A stretch of DNA of 64,000 nucleotides from positions 62,001-126,000 of the forward strand of contig CAZCTN010000002.1 in assembly GCA_964501655.1 (NCBI GenBank). The letters run 5' to 3'. Positions 1 to 7,332 of the stretch are shown one piece after another. Position 1 is the first letter of the stretch; each line of letters opens with the position of its first letter. Made by a program: the position numbers and the translations under genes. The stretch comes from JAAYJK01 sp964501655 (lineage in GTDB: Bacteria > Bacillota > Syntrophomonadia > Syntrophomonadales > Syntrophomonadaceae). The notes under the pieces are model-generated. The model searched no databases, was not told where the DNA came from, and saw only the letters and a program-made list of their open reading frames with translations.

Positions 1-1259
1 TGAACACAAATTGCATATGGCCGGTCAAAGATGCCCCCTTCGCCAGTCGTTTTAAACGGGATACCATGCCGTATTAATGCCTCGGCAAATTGCTTGTCCC
101 TATTATCTCCATTGCTGTTATGTATCGACCTCAGTAAAATAGCGAAGTCGCCGTATGTAAGACCGCGGCACTTTTCCGAACCGTCCGGGTTGAAGCCTTC
201 CACATATTTTGTTCCAATGAGACTCTCAATACGTTGTGCTACCCACTCAGCTTCCTCTTCGCGGTCGTTGAACCAAAGTTTACGCAAATCCTGGATATTG
301 CCGTCGGAATGCGATTTGATTTCCTTGCCCAGACGTACAAGGCTTATAGTGCGCTGAACAAAGTTATTCGCACCATCGACGATAGCGGCTGTGCTTCTGA
401 AATTTACTAAAAGGCGATGGATGGCGACATCTGAATAGCGTTTATTGAATGTCAGGATGTTCTGTACGTTTGCGCCTCGCCAACCATAAATGGACTGGTC
501 ATCGTCGCCCACCACGAGAAGCATATCGAGGTGGCTCGCCAACGTCTTAATAAAGTCCTCTTGAATAGGATTGATATCCTGGTACTCATCGACAAGGAGG
601 TATTTGAATTTTGCGATATAGGAATTCGCCTTGTCAGTTATCTTTTTTAACTCATGTACACCGAGTCGAATGGCAAATGAAAAATCCATATAGCCGTCGC
701 GGTCAAGGACTTCTCCAAGCTTTGTCAGACGCTTAAACAGCGTGGCATCGTACTGCTCGATATCTGCCAAGTCAATGTTCTCGTTGTTCATCGTCTGCCA
801 CGCGTCGGCAATCGGAAGAATATTCTCTTTGAAGTAGCGTCCTTCGCCATGTTTCAGCCCTATTTGATGGAATCTCGACATTAAGAAGAGAATGAGCCCG
901 TTTCTATCTAGGATGTCATACTGCCGATATTTGGCGTTGATATCTCCGAGTAGCTTTTGGCAAAAAGAATCCAATGTGCCAATAAACATCGCACCTATAA
1001 AGTTTTCGGACAACCCAAAATTTCGCAGAGCCTCGGCGACTCTGCGTTTAATGGACTCAGCAGCCTTCTCAGTGAAGGTGAAGGCAACGATGGATTCAGG
1101 TGTCTCTCCTTTGGACACCAAGTAGGCAATTTTATAAGCTAGCGTACGAGACTTCCCAGAACCGGCGCATGCCAAACATAGAATGTTCTGAGACTCGTCC
1201 ACTACAGCATCATATTGATCGTCTGTTAGATTTGAACGTAGAATTTCCTCAATGGTCAT
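1..1259 (-). CDS. UvrD/Rep-type superfamily 1 DNA helicase, C-terminus beyond window
   Basis: Reading the minus strand from an ATG at 1259 gives an open frame that reaches the left edge without a stop (about 419 residues). Residues 32-37 are AGSGKS (Walker A). Later come LVDEYQDIN (Walker B, motif II) and VVGDDDQSIYGWRGA (motif III), the classic order of UvrD/PcrA/Rep helicases, which unwind DNA 3'-5' using ATP. The start is preceded by GAAAGGAG. It lies 51 bp after the small Xre gene on the same strand, so it is probably the last visible gene of the ABC-3C operon. Whether it works with the ABC-3C proteins or is an independent gene (for example half of a Gabija-like or AddA-like pair) cannot be decided because the C-terminus and next gene are outside the window. 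Confidence 0.9.
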   Translation of the reverse strand, partial: MTIEEILRSNLTDDQYDAVVDESQNILCLACAGSGKSRTLAYKIAYLVSKGETPESIVAFTFTEKAAESIKRRVAEALRNFGLSENFIGAMFIGTLDSFCQKLLGDINAKYRQYDILDRNGLILFLMSRFHQIGLKHGEGRYFKENILPIADAWQTMNNENIDLADIEQYDATLFKRLTKLGEVLDRDGYMDFSFAIRLGVHELKKITDKANSYIAKFKYLLVDEYQDINPIQEDFIKTLASHLDMLLVVGDDDQSIYGWRGANVQNILTFNKRYSDVAIHRLLVNFRSTAAIVDGANNFVQRTISLVRLGKEIKSHSDGNIQDLRKLWFNDREEEAEWVAQRIESLIGTKYVEGFNPDGSEKCRGLTYGDFAILLRSIHNSNGDNRDKQFAEALIRHGIPFKTTGEGGIFDRPYAICV

Positions 1260-1310
1260 ATGTGCTCCTTTCTCGACGTATAAAGCATAAATTATCTCCC
1301 GAAACGATTT

Positions 1311-1526
1311 TTACTTAGCCGGTTCGTCTGGTAATAATTCCATAATCTCCGAGATGTCGCAATCGAGTGTCTTGCATATTTTCACAAGCACATCCGTAGT
1401 GACATTTTGCCCTTTCCCAAGTTTGGCGATCGTATTTGAACTGAGACCGCACTTTTTCCTGAAAGTTTCCTTTGTCATTTGTTTACTCAATAAAATGTGC
1501 CATAGTTTCTCATAGCTCACACGCAT
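1311..1526 (-). CDS. Small Xre/Cro-type HTH regulator
   Basis: The 71-aa product is essentially a single helix-turn-helix domain: residues about 18-50 (MTKETFRKKCGLSSNTIAKL) match the Cro/C1 HTH pattern of the small YozG-like regulators. An AAGGAG ribosome site precedes the ATG at 1526. It sits between the ABC-3C ATPase gene and the helicase gene, all on the minus strand, and is the obvious candidate to control this locus, perhaps through the direct repeats around the promoter at 4.94-4.98 kb (inference). Confidence 0.85.
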   Translation of the reverse strand: MRVSYEKLWHILLSKQMTKETFRKKCGLSSNTIAKLGKGQNVTTDVLVKICKTLDCDISEIMELLPDEPAK

Positions 1527-1563
1527 TTTTTATCTCCTTGCTATTTGTTTAGAACTAATAAAA

Positions 1564-3402
1564 CTAAATGTCTTCCGTGTTATAGATGTCATTCAAGAAT
1601 CCGTATCTACCGACATTGCGATTTCTTGAAAACTCAACTACATGGATACCTTTTTCTTCATTTTCTTGGGGGATAAAAGGCACACGCTTTTTTTGCTCTA
1701 TGATTATTACCTGTCGCTCAAGGGCGTGATCAATCAAATATTGAATAAAATTGTATTTGATTGTATCCCGTTGTTCAATATGTTCTGCCTCCGACAATTG
1801 GGTGAGAGGAGAGTCGGCAGCGAAAAATCCGGGTGATTTACATTCACGCTCAATAAGATAAGAACCCATCGCGAATGCGGTAATTGTGTTCAAGAGTCCA
1901 CAGAATCCGCCACCCATTGAAACAGCTTTTTTAAGCCCACCAATCTCGATATCAAAGTTTGTCATATTGAGCCGAGCAGTTGTTGCACCACCTATTTTTG
2001 ATGCACTTAAGACCTCGATTAATTTTTTTTCAAAACCATGGACTAATTCATAATCATAATAACCCATAATGTTATATTTTGGATTATCCGGCGTTTCCTC
2101 AGTTTCCTTCTCAAAAAGCTCGCTTCGATATTGAGTTTCGCTTTGGCGTACGGACTCAAGTTCTCCGGTAAGTCTCATCAGCAGGAGGTTGTCTTCAAGT
2201 TGTTCCTTGAATACGGCCAGTTTGGGATGGAGTTGATCGGATATTAAAGAATCAACCTGTTCTTTCTCCCTTTCAAGGTTCTCAATGGTGCTATGTATCA
2301 CTTTCTGCTGCTTATCGATGGCGGCTTTGGCTTCTTCAAGCTCTGATAGGTGTCCTTTAATTTTAGCAAGCTCCGCTGATGATGCTTCAATGTACTGCTG
2401 ACTAGGCGGTGCAGTGATCTCACTATCGCAGAATGGGCAAAGTTTTTTTGCGGTTAAAGACGACTGGCTGATTTTCCCGTCAACAATAAAACCGAGACGT
2501 CTGATATCTGACTGATACTGTTGCCGGAGAACTGAAAAGTTATGAATAACAGTATTGCATTCAGACAATTTCCCGTTTTGTTCATATATTTTAGACATGA
2601 GCTTTTGACTTTCGCTTGCAGCTTCGTCGAGTTCTTTTTGTATAGCATTGATTTCTTCATAAATCTTATCTACAGCCTCATAGACATTTGCACTACCAAT
2701 ATCGGAAAGAGTCCCTTCCAGCTCTTCACGTCGCTTGGAAAACCGTTCTGCTTTATCACGGATGTATTCTGTTAATGCCTTTCTTTTTGCTTTGCTTATT
2801 TCCGGGTCCTCGGGCTTTTCGAGATTATTCGCATCTTGACCGGTCAAAAGATAAAGCAATACCGCAGGCGATGCAGTCTTACCGTATCCTCCCGGGGCTT
2901 TAAGTGCAGATGTTTCTCTCGCAATATCCGCTTGCCGAATGAAAAACAAATGCAGCATACTTCTCCATGTTAACGCTTGTGTACCTCCGCTTTCATTGGA
3001 AAGGACCTTATGAGGCTTATCTATTCCAAGCAGCTGCAAAAAAACGGTGTTTATGCTTTTCTTTGCGGTGTTACTTACACTGTAGGTATCATGCTCAATG
3101 GTAGGATCCGTACCGCTGACAGTAATCTTGGTGTCACCAATCTTACGTTCGAGAACGACAGATCCTGCATTGCTTCTCAAATGCATAGATATCTTTTCGT
3201 AGCCATTACTATTGTCTACTATTTTTGATGGCCTATCAGGCTTCGGAGTAAATCCAAAGGCATAGTCGATGCAGTCCATGATAAGACTTTTTCCGGTGTT
3301 GGATGGGCCGACAACGAGGTTAAACCCCGGCACAAATTCAATCACAGAGTTTTCATGGCCTCCACCCGAAACGACCAGTTTTTCTATATAGAATCTATTC
3401 AT
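1564..3402 (-). CDS. ABC-3C system ATPase (DUF3732, Rad50-like)
   Basis: A 612-aa ATPase of the SMC/Rad50/AAA15 type. Residues 32-39 are GPSNTGKS (Walker A). Two long charged coiled-coil stretches flank CPFC at residues 322-325, which resembles the Rad50 zinc hook. SMGGGFCGLLN (about 490-500) is the ABC signature and FFAADSPL (about 528) the Walker B region. This architecture matches DUF3732 proteins, which occur in ABC-three-component conflict systems. I start it at the second ATG of an ATG-ATG pair at 3405/3402, 6 nt after AGGAGG; an upstream extension in the same frame would lie inside the previous gene. It overlaps the middle-component gene by 8 bp, indicating coupled translation. Confidence 0.88.
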   Translation of the reverse strand: MNRFYIEKLVVSGGGHENSVIEFVPGFNLVVGPSNTGKSLIMDCIDYAFGFTPKPDRPSKIVDNSNGYEKISMHLRSNAGSVVLERKIGDTKITVSGTDPTIEHDTYSVSNTAKKSINTVFLQLLGIDKPHKVLSNESGGTQALTWRSMLHLFFIRQADIARETSALKAPGGYGKTASPAVLLYLLTGQDANNLEKPEDPEISKAKRKALTEYIRDKAERFSKRREELEGTLSDIGSANVYEAVDKIYEEINAIQKELDEAASESQKLMSKIYEQNGKLSECNTVIHNFSVLRQQYQSDIRRLGFIVDGKISQSSLTAKKLCPFCDSEITAPPSQQYIEASSAELAKIKGHLSELEEAKAAIDKQQKVIHSTIENLEREKEQVDSLISDQLHPKLAVFKEQLEDNLLLMRLTGELESVRQSETQYRSELFEKETEETPDNPKYNIMGYYDYELVHGFEKKLIEVLSASKIGGATTARLNMTNFDIEIGGLKKAVSMGGGFCGLLNTITAFAMGSYLIERECKSPGFFAADSPLTQLSEAEHIEQRDTIKYNFIQYLIDHALERQVIIIEQKKRVPFIPQENEEKGIHVVEFSRNRNVGRYGFLNDIYNTEDI

Positions 3403-3859
3403 CATCGACCTCCTGCAAAGAATGGAGTGTGTGGCGATTGATATCATTTAGCAGGGCTTTTCCACTTGATAAGTCATATTTGCTACTGACCATTCTTACG
3501 GCAATCCTATACTCCTCAGCATACGAGTAAGTAAGGCTCTGGCACACTTTACTCCCAGATTTGCTAATTTTATACGTAAAGCCATTTTTGTTCGGGTAAA
3601 AAGAAACCGTACCGTCAAGAACGAGGATTTTCAATGCATCCTTCGCTAAGTTCTTTCGGGCGGGATATTCGCTATAACGGTAATTACCATACCCATGAAG
3701 ATTTTCGTCAAGTAGTTTAAAATCTGCAGCATATACGGATATAAAATCTATGGCACAGATTCGTTGCTCGTCCAATTCAAAATTAGTCAACTCATCCAGC
3801 ATAAGAAGAATGCGCAGAGACATCTCAAAAGGTGAGCCGATAACTGTTGTGTTGGTCAT
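3395..3859 (-). CDS. ABC-3C middle component
   Basis: A protein of about 154 residues encoded between the effector and ATPase genes, overlapping both (ATGA with the upstream stop, 8 bp with the downstream start). The sequence looks like a compact winged-helix-type fold: helices around LRILLMLDELTNF and a basic C-terminal half. Size and position fit the middle component that links the ATPase to the effector in ABC-3C systems; the family number (I favour MC2) is from memory and unverified. A GTG at 3877 could give six extra residues, but the ATG overlapping the upstream stop is the usual coupling arrangement. Confidence 0.75.
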   Translation of the reverse strand: MTNTTVIGSPFEMSLRILLMLDELTNFELDEQRICAIDFISVYAADFKLLDENLHGYGNYRYSEYPARKNLAKDALKILVLDGTVSFYPNKNGFTYKISKSGSKVCQSLTYSYAEEYRIAVRMVSSKYDLSSGKALLNDINRHTLHSLQEVDDE

Positions 3860-4791
3860 CTTTTCTTTTTCACCCACCTTATTTTTCCGTCATTAACCAA
3901 ATGGTGGCATACGCCTTTTTTGATTTTACCGCTTATCCAATATGGCGATTCACTTAACAAATAATCCTTCAAAGGAGCATTGACAGCCTGCTCCATGACG
4001 GCGAGCATTCTCTGGTATCCATCTGGATGGGTGCGCCTTTCAGTGTCTTTCACGCCATCGTAGGTTTCACCTTTTAGCACGTCAAACTGATTGGACAATC
4101 CGCCTCGCCCAAGTTCCATCACCCCGCGACGTATTGTATCTGCAGCATAAAAATCAATTCGTCTATCTGCGAGGTCTTCTTCGTACTCCGGGAAATTAGT
4201 CATGTCTTCTTTTGCAAATGGAGTCATGCTTTCAGCATCACCATAAGCATTATATAGTTCATTAATATAGTCCTGTTCTTCATTAGTCGCTTCCTGCGGT
4301 ATTGGCACTTCAGCCGGCCGAGGAAGTGACTTTATTTTTTCTTGGATTTCCTCAACCAGTTTGAAGTCATATTCGGAACTTTCGGGGTTATTGTCTGATG
4401 TAATCGTACCAGTAATGGTTTCCAGCAATATACTTTCTAGCAAAGTCGAACATGCATCAGCAACACTGTATTTATCGTGTTCTATCTCGCATTTCGTAAG
4501 CCACACAGAAACCGCATCGAAAGAATCTGAGTTGTCCATCTGATCACTTAGCCAATCGGAATACTTGTCCATATCACGATGGTCGTAAATATACTGGGCG
4601 TCTTTGGCCTGAATATCTCTACCACCTTTTATATAGCGATATCGGGTGTCTGGTTTTCGTTTTAGAACCGCACACGCATCCATTGCAGCATCCTGTATAA
4701 AATTCCCGATTATCTCCGTGAAGAAAACCGGTTCACTTGCCCCTCCGGAAATGTATGGGAGTAGACCTTGGGCATAGTCGGAGAATTTCAA
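3856..4791 (-). CDS. ABC-3C system effector with conserved C-terminal domain
   Basis: A 311-aa protein, first gene of the minus-strand operon. It starts with TTG at 4791, supported by AGGAGGTGAC five bases upstream. The C-terminal about 110 residues, from FYAADTIRRGVMELG to WVKKKR at the end, look like one of the ABC-3C C-terminal domains that tie effectors to the middle component and ATPase. The N-terminal part (KPDTRYRYIKGGRDI and following acidic segments) carries no catalytic motif I can name, so the toxic activity is unknown. The order effector, middle component, ATPase with overlapping genes is characteristic of the system. Confidence 0.75.
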   Translation of the reverse strand: MKFSDYAQGLLPYISGGASEPVFFTEIIGNFIQDAAMDACAVLKRKPDTRYRYIKGGRDIQAKDAQYIYDHRDMDKYSDWLSDQMDNSDSFDAVSVWLTKCEIEHDKYSVADACSTLLESILLETITGTITSDNNPESSEYDFKLVEEIQEKIKSLPRPAEVPIPQEATNEEQDYINELYNAYGDAESMTPFAKEDMTNFPEYEEDLADRRIDFYAADTIRRGVMELGRGGLSNQFDVLKGETYDGVKDTERRTHPDGYQRMLAVMEQAVNAPLKDYLLSESPYWISGKIKKGVCHHLVNDGKIRWVKKKR

Positions 4792-4935
4792 ATTGACGTC
4801 ACCTCCTGCAATGAATAAGACAATATTTTTTCCTGTCCGAGAGCGTCCGAAGGCGTCCGCCCAGTCCGCTTTTCAAAAGCCTTGTTTTGATAAAATTTGA
4901 TTGACCCAATGAGAAGGGCACTCAAGCAAAAGTAC

Positions 4936-4968
4936 CAAGAATCATATTTGGTAATTATATCAAGAATC
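4936..4968. repeat. Direct repeat CAAGAATC x2 around the ABC-3C promoter
   Basis: CAAGAATC occurs at 4936-4943 and 4961-4968, 25 bp apart start to start, on either side of the -10 box at 4954-4959. The outer ends also form CCAAGA / TCTTGG. This is a plausible operator for the Xre protein encoded in the same operon; binding is inferred, not shown. Confidence 0.45.
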
Positions 4969-4982
4969 TTGGCGAAAAGCAA
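4954..4982 (-). promoter_or_regulatory. Sigma-A type promoter of the ABC-3C operon
   Basis: On the minus strand, TTGCTT (4982-4977) is followed after exactly 17 bp by TATAAT (4959-4954). This leaves a leader of about 150 bases before the effector start at 4791. No better promoter is visible between the effector gene and the divergent small gene. Confidence 0.65.
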
Positions 4983-5012
4983 GATTTTCTGTAGATAAAG
5001 GGGGTGAGAAAA

Positions 5013-5153
5013 ATGGCTAAAAATTCTAAGCAGACTTCCAAGGCAGTGGCTTCCAAGGCAAGCAAAATTCTCAATGATAATCGATATAGCAGTAACTCGA
5101 AGTCGGTTGCAGGCAGCGCTTTAAGTCAAACAAAACCTGGCAGGAAGAAGTAA
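5013..5153 (+). CDS. Small basic Ser/Ala/Lys-rich protein (46 aa)
   Basis: An ATG at 5013, seven bases after GGGGGTGAG, opens 46 codons ending in TAA at 5151-5153. The product starts MAKNSKQTSKAVASKASKI and continues with RYSSNSKSVAGSALSQTK. Small proteins with this VASKASKxL...KSVAGSALSQ pattern recur in many bacteria and are usually annotated as hypothetical; the function is unknown to me. It is transcribed divergently from the ABC-3C operon and shares its roughly 220-bp control region, so it may belong to the same defence locus. Confidence 0.75.
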   Translation: MAKNSKQTSKAVASKASKILNDNRYSSNSKSVAGSALSQTKPGRKK

Positions 5154-5452
5154 TCTGCCTAAGCACGGGACAGGCAGTGACGGATAACAATCAGCCTGCC
5201 TGTTCTCCACTTAAGGGGAATTGATAAACAACATTAATGCTCACTAAATAAATCTCAATGTCCGAGATGCGCATTAGGACGGCGGGATGCATAAGAGTTA
5301 ACGGCACAGCAATAAAAGCTGTGTCAGGAACGAAGATGCACCCACCGCGATTTCGTGCGCCCATTTTTGGACAAGCGGGGTCTGTGGACATCTTCACCAC
5401 AGGCTCTTTTTTGTATTCCGCCGCCCTTTGCTCGGACGGAAAGGAATACAAA
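5154..5452. other. Intergenic segment at the left prophage boundary
   Basis: No gene is supported here. At 5174-5213 an imperfect hairpin (GGACAGGCAG against CTGCCTGTTC) follows the 46-aa gene and may be its terminator. From about 5258 the downstream frame is open without stops but lacks a start with a ribosome site. The left attachment site of the prophage should lie in this stretch or just before it; I could not identify a convincing core repeated at the right end. Confidence 0.4.
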
Positions 5453-6094
5453 ATGAAAATCAGGGTGCTGTATGAAGACAACATCAAGAACGGTCATCCG
5501 TTCTACACAACCATTGAAATCCCGGACGGCGATTACAGCGTAATGCTGGACACCGACTATGAACAGCGGCTTACGGCGGCAAAGCCGGAAAAGCGCGGCG
5601 AGGTCAAACGCTGCGAAACCGTTCAGGAGGTTTTCGACCTCATGAACAAGCGTGAGTACAACAACTGGCGTCAGCACAACCGACATTGGGACGCCAATGC
5701 TGTCCCCAAGCACATTAACGGCAAGAGTGGCAAAGCCCTCCGAAAGGAGGAACAGCCGGAGCCCGGCGATGAAGGCTCAAAGATTCCAAACTATGTCGAC
5801 GCTTTCCCGGACTTCACCGATGAGGAGCATCGTGAGCATCAGTATGACTACGAAAACTGGTGCTATCTCATCCGCGGCGCGATGAAGCCGGACTACGCCG
5901 AGATGATAATCGCCATCCACCTTGACGGCATGAAGCCGGGGGAATACGCGGAGTCCATCGGCGAAAAGCCGAACACGCTGAATCATCGTCTGCAGCGCGC
6001 AGAAAAGAAATTTAAAGAACTTTTTCCGAAAACGTCCTTTTCGCCCATCTCCCGTGGCTACAAGGCAGAGGGACAACCCTCAAATCAAAATTGA
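5453..6094 (+). CDS. Sigma-70 region 4-like HTH protein of clostridial mobile elements
   Basis: A 213-aa protein from the ATG at 5453, preceded by GGAAAGGAAT. The C-terminal third (residues about 145-195, with AEMIIAIHLDGMKPGEYAES and LNHRLQRAEKKFKEL) resembles a sigma region 4 HTH; the middle is charged and probably disordered. Such proteins are common in clostridial phages and conjugative elements and are thought to act as transcription regulators. The frame stays open back to 5258 but without a ribosome site, so the short start is preferred. Its last codons run through the first copy of the repeated leader element (6028-6072). Confidence 0.65.
   Translation: MKIRVLYEDNIKNGHPFYTTIEIPDGDYSVMLDTDYEQRLTAAKPEKRGEVKRCETVQEVFDLMNKREYNNWRQHNRHWDANAVPKHINGKSGKALRKEEQPEPGDEGSKIPNYVDAFPDFTDEEHREHQYDYENWCYLIRGAMKPDYAEMIIAIHLDGMKPGEYAESIGEKPNTLNHRLQRAEKKFKELFPKTSFSPISRGYKAEGQPSNQN
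6028..6072 (+). repeat. Repeated leader element, copy 1
   Basis: 45 bp starting GAAAACGTCCTTTTC and containing CGTGGCTACAAGGCAGAGGG. Copies of the same length occur at 37146 and 41476. Each lies directly upstream of a gene start; here it ends 36 bp before the antirepressor ATG. The first part can fold as GAAAA-CGTCC-TTTTC. In this copy the second stem is weak. Confidence 0.7.
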
Positions 6095-6108
6095 GGAGGT
6101 AATTCGTT

Positions 6109-6888
6109 ATGGAATTACAGGTTTTCAGAAATGCCGAGTTCGGCTCGGTGCGTACAACGGTCATCGAAGGCGAGCCGTATGTTGTCGGCAAGGACGTAGC
6201 GGAGGCGCTTGGATATACCAATACCCGCGATGCACTTGCCAAGCATGTGGATGAGGAAGACAAGGGAGTAGCGAAATGCGACACCCTTGGCGGAAGTCAG
6301 GATTTCATCGTTATCAATGAATCCGGCTTATACAGCCTCATCTTATCCAGCAAACTCCCGTCTGCGAAAAAGTTCAAACGCTGGGTAACAAGCGATGTGC
6401 TTCCGGCAATCCGTAGACATGGCATCTACGCTGCCGATGAGCTTCTTGCCAATCCCGACCTTGCCATTGCCGCCTTCACGGCATTGAAAGAGGAACGGCA
6501 AAAGGTCAAGGCGCTTTCGGAACAGGTAGCCGTGCAACAGCAGCAGATAACTGAAATGAGACCTAAGGCTTCATATTACGATGTAGTTCTGAATTGCAAA
6601 GACCTTGTCGCGATTTCGGTTATCGCCAAGGACTACGGATGGAGCGCAAACAGGCTCAACAGCTATCTGAATGATAAGGGAGTCCAGTATAAGCAGGGCA
6701 GGATTTGGCTTTTGTATCAGAAATACGCTGAAAAGGGATACACCAGCACCAAGACCTTCAGTTCTCCCGGCGGCAACGGCGAGATACACAGCCATGTTCA
6801 TACCTATTGGACCCAGGGCGGGCGGCTGTTCATCTATCATGCGCTTAAGGCGGACGGCATTCTCCCTTTAATCGAACAGGAGGCGTGA
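6109..6888 (+). CDS. Phage antirepressor (Bro-N and KilAC domains)
   Basis: A 259-aa protein with an N-terminal Bro-N domain (residues about 5-105: VFRNAEFGSVRT, GKDVAEALGYTNTRDALAKH, ESGLYSLILSSKLPSAKKFK, WVTSDVLPAIRRHG), a coiled linker (about 125-150) and a C-terminal KilAC/ANT domain (about 155-259). Proteins of this type counteract the phage repressor or act as DNA-binding regulators during induction. The ATG at 6109 follows TTGAGGAGGTAATTCGTT. It opens the early/replication block and is preceded by leader element copy 1. Confidence 0.93.
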   Translation: MELQVFRNAEFGSVRTTVIEGEPYVVGKDVAEALGYTNTRDALAKHVDEEDKGVAKCDTLGGSQDFIVINESGLYSLILSSKLPSAKKFKRWVTSDVLPAIRRHGIYAADELLANPDLAIAAFTALKEERQKVKALSEQVAVQQQQITEMRPKASYYDVVLNCKDLVAISVIAKDYGWSANRLNSYLNDKGVQYKQGRIWLLYQKYAEKGYTSTKTFSSPGGNGEIHSHVHTYWTQGGRLFIYHALKADGILPLIEQEA

Positions 6889-6891
6889 GTG

Positions 6892-7332
6892 ATGGAACGG
6901 AATGAACGATTCAATGCCTCCGGCTGTTACGACCCCGTACCCTATGAAGTCATGAGCAAAATGGAGCGTGAGGAGCAAAAGGCGGCAAAGTCCGCCTTCC
7001 TCCCGCTCGTGTATATCTGCTGCCCATACAGAAATGATCCCGCCGGCAACAGCGAAAAGGCGCGCAGATTCTGTCGCTTCGCCGTAGACCGGGGATATAT
7101 ACCGCTCTGCACTATACTGCATTTTCCTCAGTTTATGTCGGATAAAGATCCGGAGGAACTTGAACTTGCCCTCTTTATGGACATCGTGCTTATGGGCAAA
7201 TGCCAGGAGGTCTGGGTGCTCGGCGAAACAATCACCGAGGGCATGAGCCGCGAACTGCATAAGGCGGAGCGCCGCAGACAGCCTGTCCGTTATTTCAATA
7301 ATGACTTTGAGGAGGTTGAGCGTCATGCGTGA
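6892..7332 (+). CDS. DUF4406-like nucleoside deoxyribosyltransferase-related protein
   Basis: A 146-aa protein. VYICCPYRNDPAGNSEKARR followed by ALFMDIVLMGKCQEVWVLGE is the signature of the DUF4406 / nucleoside 2-deoxyribosyltransferase-like fold (phosphate or sugar-binding YxxxPY loop, then DxxxLxxCDxVW-type segment). These are common in clostridial phage replication blocks; a role in nucleotide metabolism is inferred from the fold. A GTG three bases earlier is possible; the ATG at 6892 has GGAGGCG upstream. It overlaps the VapE gene by 8 bp. Confidence 0.8.
   Translation: MERNERFNASGCYDPVPYEVMSKMEREEQKAAKSAFLPLVYICCPYRNDPAGNSEKARRFCRFAVDRGYIPLCTILHFPQFMSDKDPEELELALFMDIVLMGKCQEVWVLGETITEGMSRELHKAERRRQPVRYFNNDFEEVERHA

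Noticed and set aside
4788..4982. 64-codon minus-strand ORF upstream of the ABC-3C effector
   Set aside because: Its TTG start coincides with the -35 box of the operon promoter and its 3' end covers the effector's ribosome site; it is probably untranslated leader.
5258..5452. N-terminal extension of the sigma-like protein
   Set aside because: Open frame but no ribosome site; GGAAAGGAAT in front of the ATG at 5453 is much better.
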